This document shows positions 10,001-19,159 of a DNA stretch of 64,000 bases, piece by piece. The stretch's first letter is position 1. Each line of letters begins with the position of its first letter. Source of the DNA: Owenweeksia sp963758205 (GTDB lineage Bacteria > Bacteroidota > Bacteroidia > Flavobacteriales > Schleiferiaceae). Location: assembly GCA_963758205.1 (NCBI GenBank), contig CAVWUM010000002.1, forward strand, positions 1,784,661 through 1,848,660, given 5' to 3'. A program made the position numbers and the translations under genes. Under the pieces are notes generated by a model. That model saw nothing but the letters and a program-made list of their open reading frames with translations, had not been told where the DNA came from and searched no databases.

Positions 10001-10666
10001 TCATCGGCTGTCTTTATCAATAGGAGGAAACTGCAACTGCTTTCCGCTATCGATTTTTCGGAAACTGTCCAGGTCATTGGCGCGGGCTACTTCAAAATAA
10101 TGTCTGGGGTCGCGGTAAATTTCCTGGGCCATTAGCGGCAGATTCTGGTCTTCAGTTACGCTACGCAGGTGAGTAAGATCTGGCGAGGTAATGTTATTAA
10201 TCAGTTGCTCCAGCAGGGTTTCGCTCTGTGCCTGAAAGGTGGCACTGATAGTAGCGCGCAGCGGCAGTCCGGCAGCATTAAACATCTCATACTTCACATT
10301 CATGCTGGTAAGCACAGCTTTTACAATAAAAGTACCCCAAACCAGCACCAGGTAGTGCGTGCGATGAATCCCACCAAAAAAACCAACGGTGTATTTAAAA
10401 AGCTCAATGTCAACAAATACCTCTCTTTTTGAGCCTGATGCACCGGTACCATCCACCAAAAAATCAAAATTGTACACTGGCGGGCGGATATTCTTAAAGC
10501 GATTATTGGAACCAGTTGCCCCGGGGGCCTGCTTACTGTCGTACTCAAAGTTGTGGTTTACGCTAAACGTCTCAGGGTTAAACATAGCGATGTAAAGCCC
10601 AACAGGCGGTCCGCCCTGCTCATACTGAGGGTTTGCAAAAGGTATTATGCTCAGCTTATTCAGCAT
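10001..10666 (-). CDS. LysM-type tube-baseplate adaptor (Afp7-like)
   Basis: A 221-residue protein. The N-terminal part begins MLNKLSIIPFANPQYEQGG and contains an MFNPETFSVNH segment; the C terminus has a LysM-like stretch (QEIYRDPRHYFEVARAND, then a segment ending LQFPP). This arrangement is that of Afp7/gp53-like proteins, which join the inner tube to the spike hub. The ATG at 10666 lies one base past the stop of the small Afp6-like gene. Confidence 0.85.
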   Translation of the reverse strand: MLNKLSIIPFANPQYEQGGPPVGLYIAMFNPETFSVNHNFEYDSKQAPGATGSNNRFKNIRPPVYNFDFLVDGTGASGSKREVFVDIELFKYTVGFFGGIHRTHYLVLVWGTFIVKAVLTSMNVKYEMFNAAGLPLRATISATFQAQSETLLEQLINNITSPDLTHLRSVTEDQNLPLMAQEIYRDPRHYFEVARANDLDSFRKIDSGKQLQFPPIDKDSR

Positions 10667-10667
10667 T

Positions 10668-10832
10668 TCAACGTTCTTTTTGGCGTTTTAGAATCTCCAG
10701 CACCTTGTCCACCGCCTCCTGAATAATAGCCTCTTTGTCCATACTTTCCCTTTGCGGGGAAGAATGTACAGCGCGTGGATTTTGCTCCCGCACATCGGCT
10801 CTGACTATTAACTCGCGGATTTCTATGGGCAT
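10668..10832 (-). CDS. Small eCIS protein, 54 residues (Afp6/DUF5908-like)
   Basis: A 54-residue reading frame found by hand translation. It begins MPIEIRELIVRADV and ends VDKVLEILKRQKER. The start MPIEIREL is typical of the small proteins I recall as DUF5908, which occupy the Afp6/Pvc6 position between tube and LysM genes. The start is ATG at 10832; the stop at 10668-10670 is one base from the LysM gene's start, and the gene starts 4 bp after the second tube gene's stop. It is easily missed because it is so short. Its role is not established from sequence; position supports a tail component. Confidence 0.8.
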   Translation of the reverse strand: MPIEIRELIVRADVREQNPRAVHSSPQRESMDKEAIIQEAVDKVLEILKRQKER

Positions 10833-10835
10833 GAT

Positions 10836-11288
10836 TTAGGTATTACCAGAAGTTGTTACTTTAAAATATTGATAGGCCAATTCAAGGGTTTCAATTACCA
10901 CCTGGTTTTGATCTGCATTAAAATTGGCTACTTCCCACTTTTTGGGCCAGCAGTTGTAAAAGGCATAGGTATGCAGCGGTTCATGCGCTTCACTAAGCAG
11001 TGATACCACCACGGTGATAGGTTCAATGTCCATGTCCTCTATGGCTTTGCGCACCCACTTTACTACTCCTGAGTTGGTGAAAAGCCCACGTTTTAATACA
11101 AGATTCGGATAACTGGCCCGGGTCGGCAGTTTATGCGAAAAGCGGTTTTCACCCCCTTCCTTCACTTCTTTCACCTGTAAATCAGATGAAATACCCGAGA
11201 CATCCTGAAACTTCGTGTCAGTATCAGAAGCACCGGATACATCAAAATGCACCGAAAAGTGAAAGCCAACTGCCGGGTAACTAGCCAT
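10836..11288 (-). CDS. Contractile tail tube protein 2 (gp19-like, Afp5-like)
   Basis: A 150-residue gp19-family tube protein. Visible family features are the N-terminal FHFSVHFDV strand, FQDVSGISSDLQVKEVKEGG, the LVLKRGLFT motif, YNCWPKKWEV and the ending IETLELAYQYFKV. Proteins of this fold form hexameric rings of the inner tube. It is a paralogue of the tube gene just upstream (2 bp apart) but clearly diverged. By order it is the Afp5-like form, which in related systems forms the first ring on the baseplate. Confidence 0.9.
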   Translation of the reverse strand: MASYPAVGFHFSVHFDVSGASDTDTKFQDVSGISSDLQVKEVKEGGENRFSHKLPTRASYPNLVLKRGLFTNSGVVKWVRKAIEDMDIEPITVVVSLLSEAHEPLHTYAFYNCWPKKWEVANFNADQNQVVIETLELAYQYFKVTTSGNT

Positions 11289-11290
11289 TG

Positions 11291-11722
11291 TTATCCGTTT
11301 TCAATGGTCAAACCTTCGTGAGCCAACTCCAGGCTTTCAATGGCTACTTCATTGCCATCAGCTTTTAGCGAGGGGCCATCCACTTTGGTAGGCCAGGCGT
11401 TTCTGATCTTCCAAACCATTACAGGCTCGTGCTCTTCATTTAGCAGACTTACCGTAAGGTCGCGCCTCTCGATGGTATTGAGTTTTACGGTTTTCCACCA
11501 GTCAAAATATTCGTTGTTTGCGGCCGTTACACCACGCTTCAACGTGATGTTGCCATATTTCTGAATGCCGGGCATTTTAATGGTGCTATACACAGGGCTG
11601 GTACCATCACGGTACTCAATTACCTGGGTTTCCACACCAAGCCCTGATACTTCTGAAAAGGCCAGGGATACACCACCCCAGTCAACCTGGAAGTGGAATA
11701 CGGGTAAGGGATATGTTGCCAT
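11291..11722 (-). CDS. Contractile tail tube protein 1 (gp19-like, Afp1-like)
   Basis: A 143-residue gp19-family tube protein: FHFQVDWGG, FSEVSGLGVETQVIEYRDG, ITLKRGV, IRNAWPTKVDGP and the ending VAIESLELAHEGLTIENG. I placed the start at ATG 11722 (MATYPLPVF), matching tube homologues; the frame stays open 24 codons upstream, but that segment does not look like tube protein. It follows the sheath gene, the usual position of the main tube subunit that polymerises along the tail. Confidence 0.9.
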   Translation of the reverse strand: MATYPLPVFHFQVDWGGVSLAFSEVSGLGVETQVIEYRDGTSPVYSTIKMPGIQKYGNITLKRGVTAANNEYFDWWKTVKLNTIERRDLTVSLLNEEHEPVMVWKIRNAWPTKVDGPSLKADGNEVAIESLELAHEGLTIENG

Positions 11723-11823
11723 TTTTTTAAATTTTGGGTTAAATATTATTGTACTCTGTATGCTGTACATTGTATGCTGACCGTTAGTGTACAACTGTTA
11801 ATGTACATTGTACAGTGATGACG

Positions 11824-13239
11824 TTACGACTCCTGCAGCTTATGCGAGAACCTTAGTATGATAAACTCTGCAGGCCTTGCTGCGGCCATTCCAATCTCTA
11901 CTATAAGGCGGCCTTCAAGAATGTCAACTGCCGTCATGGTTACGCCAAGGCCAACATTTACAAAGTAGGCATCTTCAGGCGTTGCTCCGGCCAGGGCACC
12001 ATCGCGCCACAAGCGGTTCAAAAAGTTTTCGGCCTGGGCTTTTACTCTTATCCATGTGTTGGCGGTATTGGGCTCAAACACTACCCAGCTGGTTGCCTTT
12101 TGCAGGGATTCTTCCACCATATTGTAAAGTCTGCGCACAGGCACATACTTCCATTCATTATCATTTCCGGCAAGGGTACGTGCACCCCACACCAAAATTC
12201 CTCTTCCGGTAAAGGCGCGGATAGCGTTAATGGATTTTCCGCCTACGGTATCCACATTAAGGCTGCGCTGGCTCTCTTCGGTAATTTTTATGGTTGGCCG
12301 CGATACATTGAGTACGCTCACATTAGCAGGCGCTTTCCACACACCGCGATCGGCATCCACTCGCGCGTAAATTCCCGCAATAGCGGAAGAAGGCGCAAGG
12401 GTAACTTTGGGCTTGCTCACTGCCTGGCGAATAAGGTTGTAAAGTGCATTCTGATCATCTTTAATAGAACCATCACCAATATTGGCAGCCGCAGTAAGAT
12501 CAACAGCGGGTGGGTTGCCACTTGTGGTGGTATGCGCATTTACCCTTACTGATGCATCAGTAAAATGAAAGCTCAAAGATGTTTCAAGATAAGGGTGGTA
12601 AGCCGCACCGTATTTTACCAGGTCAAGGTCGCTGGCAATGGTATCGCGCATATCCTGAACATCCTGGTCAGGCATAAGGTCTATCAATACTACACGATCG
12701 CCTAACTCGCTTGCCTGGCTAAGAGCATCGTTGTAAATACCATAATATTGCGCCATATCGGTAACACCGGCAATATCCGGGAATACGATGATGGTGGGCT
12801 CATCTTCTTTTTTCAGTTCGGCCAAAGCACCGGAGCTATTCATATCGGTGTTGGTTATGGTATCATCATAGCCGGTACCTACCGAAATTATCCAGCATGG
12901 GCCGCCACCATTGGCAAAATACATTTGCATGGAGTAATACATTCTGTAGGCAGGTGTGGGCGCGGTAACGGGGCTTACCGTAAAGGTTGAAGGCGTGGTG
13001 GAGTCATCCTCCAGTATATCCACAACAAAGGTCTCAACCTGAGGCCCACCAAACTTCTGGCGATATTCCACCATTGAAGTGATGCGTGTAGGTACATCCA
13101 AAAGGTCATCGGCTACTCTATCCCGGGCAATTTCGGTGTAGCCTATAAAAGCCGGGATGGCCGTTTCTACCTGCGCCACCGAGGCGGGGAGGGTCGATAT
13201 TTCTTCAACATATACTCCGGGGGTTTTGTATTCTGGCAT
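11824..13239 (-). CDS. Contractile tail sheath protein (Afp2-4-like)
   Basis: A 471-residue sheath protein. The N terminus MPEYKTPGVYVEEI is the classic sheath start, and the C-terminal domain (RGILVWGARTLAGNDNEW, then YVPVRRLYNMVEESL, and near the end a sequence ending in FIILRFSHKL) is the conserved sheath core. It should polymerise around the tube and contract. Only one sheath gene is present, unlike Afp with three but like several Bacteroidota and MAC-type systems. The 101-bp gap to the tube start holds no gene. Confidence 0.95.
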   Translation of the reverse strand: MPEYKTPGVYVEEISTLPASVAQVETAIPAFIGYTEIARDRVADDLLDVPTRITSMVEYRQKFGGPQVETFVVDILEDDSTTPSTFTVSPVTAPTPAYRMYYSMQMYFANGGGPCWIISVGTGYDDTITNTDMNSSGALAELKKEDEPTIIVFPDIAGVTDMAQYYGIYNDALSQASELGDRVVLIDLMPDQDVQDMRDTIASDLDLVKYGAAYHPYLETSLSFHFTDASVRVNAHTTTSGNPPAVDLTAAANIGDGSIKDDQNALYNLIRQAVSKPKVTLAPSSAIAGIYARVDADRGVWKAPANVSVLNVSRPTIKITEESQRSLNVDTVGGKSINAIRAFTGRGILVWGARTLAGNDNEWKYVPVRRLYNMVEESLQKATSWVVFEPNTANTWIRVKAQAENFLNRLWRDGALAGATPEDAYFVNVGLGVTMTAVDILEGRLIVEIGMAAARPAEFIILRFSHKLQES

Positions 13240-13268
13240 TGGTATCTGTTTTTAAGTTTTACAATTTT

Positions 13269-14288
13269 TTAGATGTTTATATAGACTTCCTGTAAAGATG
13301 AAATGGAAGGTGGTACGGGTAGTGGCCGGATAATGGTATCCGATCCGTTTTTGCTAATAGTTAGTTGTAAATCCTTTTTTGATACCTCAAAAAATGGAAC
13401 GGCCTGCGGGTTATTTACTGCGGTGCCGGTTATAAATTTTACAGTTTGCCCGGCCTCGTAGGTTTGGTTGCCACTGGTTTCCACAAAATCAATTTTACTG
13501 TAGGGGTGATCCTTTGGCGAACCATAATTCTCTTTATCCTCAATAGTAAAAGTGGCATTTTGGTAACCCTGCCTCAGCAAAAGGTTAAACTGCCAGGGCT
13601 TTGCCTGCGCTGTAAACTGAAGTTGATAGGCGGTTTCAACAGCATAGTTAAACTGAACCGCCCCTTTCTGGAATATTTCAATGATGCACCAGGGCTTATT
13701 AGTGGAAAAATCATTGGAAATATAAATCTGCTGATCCACTTCAACGCCTTGGGTGGTGGTAACGGTAAAGCGGTGTAAGCCTTCTACTCCCAATAGTTTA
13801 AGGTTTTCACTGAATACCTTGTCGCTATTATGCACTGTTTTGTTCAGGATAACGGTTCCGTCCCTGTCTGCAATTTCGAGCGTAGCATTTACACGGGTAG
13901 TGGTAAAGGCAAAAGCAAAAACCTGTGGCCTTATATAGGCGGGAGTTTGTTGTAACGCATTTCCACTTAGGTTGTCATACACATATACCTGCTCTGCCTC
14001 CTTGGCGGGAAGTTGGGTAAAATTGGAAAAATAGGGATTGGCCAGCCTGCCGGTAAATACCAGTTTTACATCACCAGTAAAAGCAATTAAGGGACTGCGT
14101 TGGTCATCAATAGCCTCAAATAATATAAGGGGTGAGTTGTCTTTTTGCCTCAGTAAATGCCGGCTACCGGCCAGTTTTTGCTTTGTAGCTGCGGTTGGCT
14201 GTATGTTGATATCCAGCGAAAGCCCGCTGGCATAAAAGTTATGGAGCACTTCAAACCGAAATAATATGTTATACCACCTGGTGCTCAT
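13269..14288 (-). CDS. Unknown eCIS-operon protein, 339 residues
   Basis: I do not recognise a domain. The start is ATG 14288 (MSTRWYNILFRFEVLHNFYA), which overlaps the stop of the cap gene as ATGA; the frame is open further upstream but that part overlaps the cap gene. The protein has no signal peptide and is rich in beta-strand-like alternation (for example VKLVFTGRLANPYF and VNATLEIADRDGTVI), with several immunoglobulin-like stretches. It sits between cap and sheath genes, 29 bp before the sheath start. Its place suggests a structural or assembly part of the particle; this is inference only. Confidence 0.75.
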   Translation of the reverse strand: MSTRWYNILFRFEVLHNFYASGLSLDINIQPTAATKQKLAGSRHLLRQKDNSPLILFEAIDDQRSPLIAFTGDVKLVFTGRLANPYFSNFTQLPAKEAEQVYVYDNLSGNALQQTPAYIRPQVFAFAFTTTRVNATLEIADRDGTVILNKTVHNSDKVFSENLKLLGVEGLHRFTVTTTQGVEVDQQIYISNDFSTNKPWCIIEIFQKGAVQFNYAVETAYQLQFTAQAKPWQFNLLLRQGYQNATFTIEDKENYGSPKDHPYSKIDFVETSGNQTYEAGQTVKFITGTAVNNPQAVPFFEVSKKDLQLTISKNGSDTIIRPLPVPPSISSLQEVYINI

Positions 14289-14842
14289 ATCGTGGTTCTT
14301 GAAATTTCGGTGATCGGTATCTGGTCTTCCAGTGGCAGGCTGTCTTCCAAAAGCAGCATCCTCATTTTGTACACCAGCGAGGGTCGGTATTTGGCGCCAA
14401 GCGCTGCCCACATATTGTTTTGCTGTTCCAGCGAAAGCGAAAGCAACTCAAAAATCAGCTTTTCAACTCCGGCAGGTAAGGATGGGTGAGATGAAGGCAA
14501 AAAAACATTTCGCGCCTGAAAAAAGGTGATGACATAGCCGATATGCTTAAGGGCTTCGTCATAGTTATTCTCAAAATTGGCGGAAAAAAGCAGGTGAAAG
14601 TTTAGCCTGACTTTTGGATTGCTTTTGGCGCTGGTGCCTATTGCCGTGGGCTTTAGTTGCGGTAGTTGCTGTACGCTGCGTTCCTCTTCAATGTTTATGA
14701 GGGTAAGGCCCAGCTTATCTGAAACCACCTGCCCTGTGTTATCGGTAAGGGGAGTGATATCCAATGTATCACTTTCCCCTGTCTTCAGGTTCAGGTAACT
14801 GTTTATTTGATCTTTAAGAAATAGAAACGTAGAGTCTATCAC
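14285..14842 (-). CDS. Tail terminator/cap protein (Pvc16/DUF4255-like)
   Basis: A 185-residue protein with the pattern of the DUF4255/Pvc16_N family: an N-terminal helix with FLKDQINSYL, a middle NPKVRLNFHLLFSANF, then YVITFFQARNVF and the late LGAKYRPSLVYKMRMLLL. Family members cap the distal end of the tube and sheath. It is the first gene of the operon. The start codon is GTG (complement at 14840-14842); no ATG lies nearby in frame. Confidence 0.88.
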   Translation of the reverse strand: MIDSTFLFLKDQINSYLNLKTGESDTLDITPLTDNTGQVVSDKLGLTLINIEEERSVQQLPQLKPTAIGTSAKSNPKVRLNFHLLFSANFENNYDEALKHIGYVITFFQARNVFLPSSHPSLPAGVEKLIFELLSLSLEQQNNMWAALGAKYRPSLVYKMRMLLLEDSLPLEDQIPITEISRTTI

Positions 14843-14950
14843 TTGTACGGGGTTTGCTTAGTTGGTTTTTCTACTTCATATAAATTGTTGTGTTAGTTAA
14901 TAGCTGATAAAGCAGGTTGAACGGCTGCTTTAGTATTTGTAAAGTTAGAA

Positions 14951-15049
14951 ATAGACTTAAGCCCTTGCAGGCGATAGCCAAACCGAAGCAGTTAGAATGA
15001 TTATTTGGCAGAGATAGACTTTAAAAAACGGGATCTGCCAAACCGAAGC
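14951..15049. repeat. Direct repeat upstream of the eCIS operon
   Basis: The 294-bp space between the eCIS operon and the patatin gene has no gene. It holds two copies of GCCAAACCGAAGC (14977-14989 and 15037-15049), each preceded by ATAGACTT (14951) or ATAGACTTT (15014). The copies are thus imperfect 36-40 bp direct repeats about 60 bp apart, upstream of the first eCIS gene. They could be regulator sites for the operon or a degenerate repeat; the sequence alone does not decide. Confidence 0.5.
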
Positions 15050-15136
15050 TAAATAGCCCAAGAGCTTTTGACTGGCGAATCGTACAAGAGTTAAATATTG
15101 TTTAGACCGCAGTGGCCTAATTGAGCCGTTGACATA

Positions 15137-17323
15137 CTAAAACCAAAAGCCCATGCTTATGTATAGGTAAAAATCGCTATGGTTGGTACTGGTCATGGCG
15201 CTTATTTCCAAGGGGCCTATTGGACTGTTGTAGCTATAGCCCAGGCTGTATCCATCTAGTAACACATCGCTGCTGATAGCCTGTTGGAAGGAATTTTCCA
15301 GTTTACCCCAATTGGCTTTGGCCATTATATAGTGCTTTCTCCAAAGTTCAAAATAGGCATCCGCCCGCAGTATAATGGTGTTTCTACCAGGTAGTTCCAT
15401 AAACCTGTAACCTATAAAAGGCGTAATGTAGTTTACGTAGTTTTTGCCCATACTGCCCAAAAAAACGTTGTAGGGGTAGTTAAGGTCGGGGCCTATGGTG
15501 AAAATGCCTTTTGCTGTACCTGTTAGCGAAATTCTGTCGGTAAAACTCACAGCCTGACCCAGGGAAACATCAATAACAGAGCTGGGCTCAAAAAAGCTTT
15601 CAAAGGCCTCATGCTCCGCAATCAGGCGGGCAGATAGGGAGCCTTTTGTTCCTTTAGTGGGATAGTTAGCATTATCAAAAGAATCAAAATCCAAATAACC
15701 ATAGTAGTTGATATAGGTGCCAAACTTTTCACTACCTGTAGTGCTGGCAATGTCCTTTGAAATATCCACACCTTCCAGTTGAATACCACCACCTATCGCC
15801 AGCATTTCCTTTAGGGTAGATTGAAGGAACAGATCAACCGAAAAGTCGGTATAGTTAATGGCTGAAATAGCTTCCCGATCCTGGTAAAGGCGGGTGTCAA
15901 AACGGTTGGCCCTGAATTTAAGACCTATGGATGGTACCAGTCCGCGGTCAATAAAATAACTGACATTGGCCCTGGGGTTATCGCCAAGAGCAATTTCAGC
16001 ACTAAACCTGGAGTTTCTGAACAGGATATTACGTTTTGTAAAGTTTACCAGCAGGGCAGTTTTATAATCCGTATCATAGTGAAGCCCCAGCCTGAACTCC
16101 GCCAGTTTTTTATCCTCAACTACATTAAGGTGAAGGGTGTATCCTGTATCGGCCGGAGTAATGTTGTATTGCAGGCTGGTAAAGTATTTGGAGCCATAAA
16201 GCTGATCAAGGCCGCTTTCCAGTTGCCGGATATTACACACTTCACCAGAGTCTACCCTAAGCTTACCAAAGATGTAGTCTTCATCGTAAATCTCCAACCC
16301 GGTAATATCAATGGCGTTTACATAAAAGCTTTCCAGCGGAATGGCTTTATATTCTGAGCGGTTTATGGGTGTGGATTTATCCTCTTTGGCAACGCGGAGT
16401 AATTCTGTAAGCTGCAGCCGGGCGGCTTCCTCGCCCCTGGCCACTAAGAGATCAAACAGCTCAAAAGAGGTAAGGCCTGTTTCCGAAATATCGGGTTTTA
16501 TAAGTAAGTCGGTATACTCCAGTTGCTCCAGGTACTCATTGGCATTTACAAATGAGCCCGTTTGTTCCAGTATTCGGATTACAGAGTTCAACTCATCTTT
16601 TTCATAAAGGAAGTCCTGCACATCAATACCAATTATGTAATCCATGCCCCGCTCCTTTAATGGCTGTACAGGGTAATTATTTACCATGCCACCATCCACG
16701 TAAAGTGTACCATCAATTTCATAAGGTGTAAATAACGAGGGAAAAGCAGAACTAGCCCTTAGCGCTTCGCTTAATGAGCCTTCTTCAAAAACCTTCATTT
16801 CCCCGTTTTCAAGATTGGTGGCTACACACAAAAAAGGGATGGGGAAGTCTTTAAAACTTTCATATTGATAGCTGCGTTGGGTAAGGTAGCTAAGTTGTTT
16901 CAGAATATACTGTGCGTAGTTAAAGCCGCCCGGCAGGCGTATTTTTCCATCTTCAAACGGGAAGGTGAGCAGGTATCGGGATTCTGTTTTCCTATCAAAA
17001 TAACTGAGCCGGTTGCGGGGAATATCGTTGTTCAGCAAAGCATCCCAATCTACTTTTCGCAGGTAGGCTTCTATTTCATCTACAGTATAACCCAACGCAT
17101 ACATTGAGCCTATAATAGCTCCCATGCTTGTGCCTGATATATAATCGATTTTAACCCCGGACTCTTCAATAACCCTTAGTGCACCTATGGCAGCCATGCA
17201 CTTGGCACCACCCCCACTAATTACAAGCCCTATTTTTTTATTACAGGAGTCGGGTACCTGCGCACTGAGCAGGGGCGTGGCCAATAGAGAAACTAAAACG
17301 AGCATTAGTGTTGTTGAGCGCAC
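15137..17323 (-). CDS. Patatin-like phospholipase with outer-membrane barrel (type Vd)
   Basis: A 728-residue protein. A signal peptide (residues 1-21, ending LLSAQ) is followed by a patatin domain with the oxyanion motif SGGGAK (36-41), the nucleophile elbow GTSMG (Ser66) and the DGG motif (Asp210), which form the Ser/Asp dyad of lipid acyl hydrolases. A POTRA-like segment and a C-terminal Omp85/BamA-type barrel ending in FYLYISMGFWF follow. This is the architecture of PlpD-like type Vd autotransporters found on the cell surface. The start is GTG at 17323, overlapping the uvrC stop by one base (TAGTG), so the two genes are probably co-transcribed and coupled. Confidence 0.9.
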   Translation of the reverse strand: MRSTTLMLVLVSLLATPLLSAQVPDSCNKKIGLVISGGGAKCMAAIGALRVIEESGVKIDYISGTSMGAIIGSMYALGYTVDEIEAYLRKVDWDALLNNDIPRNRLSYFDRKTESRYLLTFPFEDGKIRLPGGFNYAQYILKQLSYLTQRSYQYESFKDFPIPFLCVATNLENGEMKVFEEGSLSEALRASSAFPSLFTPYEIDGTLYVDGGMVNNYPVQPLKERGMDYIIGIDVQDFLYEKDELNSVIRILEQTGSFVNANEYLEQLEYTDLLIKPDISETGLTSFELFDLLVARGEEAARLQLTELLRVAKEDKSTPINRSEYKAIPLESFYVNAIDITGLEIYDEDYIFGKLRVDSGEVCNIRQLESGLDQLYGSKYFTSLQYNITPADTGYTLHLNVVEDKKLAEFRLGLHYDTDYKTALLVNFTKRNILFRNSRFSAEIALGDNPRANVSYFIDRGLVPSIGLKFRANRFDTRLYQDREAISAINYTDFSVDLFLQSTLKEMLAIGGGIQLEGVDISKDIASTTGSEKFGTYINYYGYLDFDSFDNANYPTKGTKGSLSARLIAEHEAFESFFEPSSVIDVSLGQAVSFTDRISLTGTAKGIFTIGPDLNYPYNVFLGSMGKNYVNYITPFIGYRFMELPGRNTIILRADAYFELWRKHYIMAKANWGKLENSFQQAISSDVLLDGYSLGYSYNSPIGPLEISAMTSTNHSDFYLYISMGFWF

Positions 17324-19131
17324 TACTTGTGGTTTTCGGTTTGGTTATAAAAGGTAATTATGCGCTTGGCGCGTGAGGTGCCTACCACTTCAGCTAGTTG
17401 GGCTTCGTTGGCTTCCCTCACTTTTTTTACTGACTTAAACTTGGTAAGCAACTCCTTTATTGTTGCCTCGCCAATTCCGGGTATTTCCTCAAGCTCTGAT
17501 TTAAACGTGCTCTTGCTTCTTCGGTTGCGGTGATGGGTGATACCAAAGCGGTGGGCTTCATCCCTCAGCCGTTGTATAATTTTTAAGGTTTCCGATCTTT
17601 TATCAAGATAAAGCGGGTACTTATCTCCCGGAAAGTAAAGTTCCTCCAGCCGCTTGGCGATACCGAGTATGGCAATCTTCCCCCTTAGGTTCAACGTTTC
17701 AAGAGCTTTGAGTGCAGCACCCAACTGCCCTTTGCCACCATCTATTACTATAAGTTGGGGCAAAGGCTCACCTTCGGTCACCAGCCTTTTATATCTTCTG
17801 AATACCACTTCTTCCATACTTGCATAGTCGTCAGGCCCCTCTACAGTTTTAATGTTAAAATGCCTGTAGTCCTTTTTACTTGGCTTTCCATCCTTAAAAA
17901 CGACACATGCCGCCACAGGGTTGGTTCCTTGTATGTTTGAGTTATCAAAACATTCAATATGCCGTGGCTCTACGCTCATCCGTAAATCCTCCTTCATTTG
18001 CTGCATTATGCGCTTGGTGTGCCTGTCCGGATCTACAATCTGTACGTTCTTCAACTTTTCAAGTCGGAAGTAGCGGGCATTTTTAAGGCTGAGGTCAATA
18101 AGCTGCTTTTTATCTCCCCGCTGGGGTATGTGCATTTTTACATCCGGTATTTCCAGGTCTATTTCATGCGAAATATAAAGCTCCCTGGATTGTGAATTGA
18201 ATAGTGAGCGAATCTCCGGAATAGTCATTTCCAGCATCTCTTCCGGGGTTTCATCCAGCTTTTTCTTTAACTCTATAGTGTGAGCCTGTAATATGGCGCC
18301 ATCTATAATTTTAAGATAATTTACATAGCCAAACTCCGCATCGGTAATAACCGAAAACACATCCACATTCGTAATATTGGGGTGCACTACGGTTGACTTG
18401 GCCTGGTAGCGCTCCACCATGTCTATTTTCTCCTTTACCTTCTGGGCATCTTCATACCGCAACTCGGCCGCCAGGTCCTGCATCTGTTTATAAAGGGTTT
18501 TCTTTACGGCATTCAGGTTTCCCTTTATCAGCTCGCGGGCAGCTTCCACATCCTCATTATAGCTTTCTTCGCTTTGCTTCCCTTCACAAGGCCCTAGGCA
18601 ATTACCAATATGATACTCCAGGCAAACCCTGAATTTTCCCTGCTCTATGTTCTCCTCTGCAAGGTTTAGTTTGCAGGTGCGGATGTGATATAGTTGCCTT
18701 ATAAGATCGAGCACCGTTTTCATAACCTTTACCGAGGCATAGGGGCCAAAATATTCCGAACCATCCTTAATTGGATTACGCGTGGAGAAAATCCGTGGAA
18801 AGCGCTCTTTCTTTATACAAATCCAGGGATAGGTTTTATCATCCTTAAGGTTGATATTATACCTGGGCTGATATTCCTTAATCAGGTTGTTTTCCAGCAA
18901 CAGGGCATCAAACTCGGTTTCGGTAATTATAGTTTTTATGTCTTCAATCTTTTTTACCAAAAGGTGAAGCCGGGCACTGTCATGCGATTTTGTAAAATAG
19001 GATGACACCCTTTTCCTCAGATCTTTAGCCTTACCGATGTACAGGATTTTTCCATTTTTATCAAGGTGCTGATAAACGCCCGGTTTGTTGGGCAATGTTT
19101 GTAGAATATTCCTGATTTTATCTGATGCCAT
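17323..19131 (-). CDS. uvrC: Excinuclease ABC subunit C
   Basis: UvrC, 602 residues, makes the two incisions around damaged DNA in nucleotide excision repair with UvrA and UvrB. The N-terminal GIY-YIG nuclease is visible (KPGVYQHLDKNGKILYIGKA), then the UVR motif that binds UvrB (LRYEDAQKVKEKI), the RNase H-like C-terminal nuclease (ECFDNSNIQG, LIVIDGGKGQ) and helix-hairpin-helix repeats near the end. I chose ATG 19131 (MASDKIRN); an upstream extension is open but unlike UvrC. The Nudix gene starts only 28 bp away on the other strand. A TATTTTTG box at 19136-19143 (minus strand) right before the ATG could be a -7 element giving a near-leaderless mRNA. Confidence 0.96.
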   Translation of the reverse strand: MASDKIRNILQTLPNKPGVYQHLDKNGKILYIGKAKDLRKRVSSYFTKSHDSARLHLLVKKIEDIKTIITETEFDALLLENNLIKEYQPRYNINLKDDKTYPWICIKKERFPRIFSTRNPIKDGSEYFGPYASVKVMKTVLDLIRQLYHIRTCKLNLAEENIEQGKFRVCLEYHIGNCLGPCEGKQSEESYNEDVEAARELIKGNLNAVKKTLYKQMQDLAAELRYEDAQKVKEKIDMVERYQAKSTVVHPNITNVDVFSVITDAEFGYVNYLKIIDGAILQAHTIELKKKLDETPEEMLEMTIPEIRSLFNSQSRELYISHEIDLEIPDVKMHIPQRGDKKQLIDLSLKNARYFRLEKLKNVQIVDPDRHTKRIMQQMKEDLRMSVEPRHIECFDNSNIQGTNPVAACVVFKDGKPSKKDYRHFNIKTVEGPDDYASMEEVVFRRYKRLVTEGEPLPQLIVIDGGKGQLGAALKALETLNLRGKIAILGIAKRLEELYFPGDKYPLYLDKRSETLKIIQRLRDEAHRFGITHHRNRRSKSTFKSELEEIPGIGEATIKELLTKFKSVKKVREANEAQLAEVVGTSRAKRIITFYNQTENHK

Positions 19132-19159
19132 AGGGCAAAAATAGGTATCATTGCGACTT

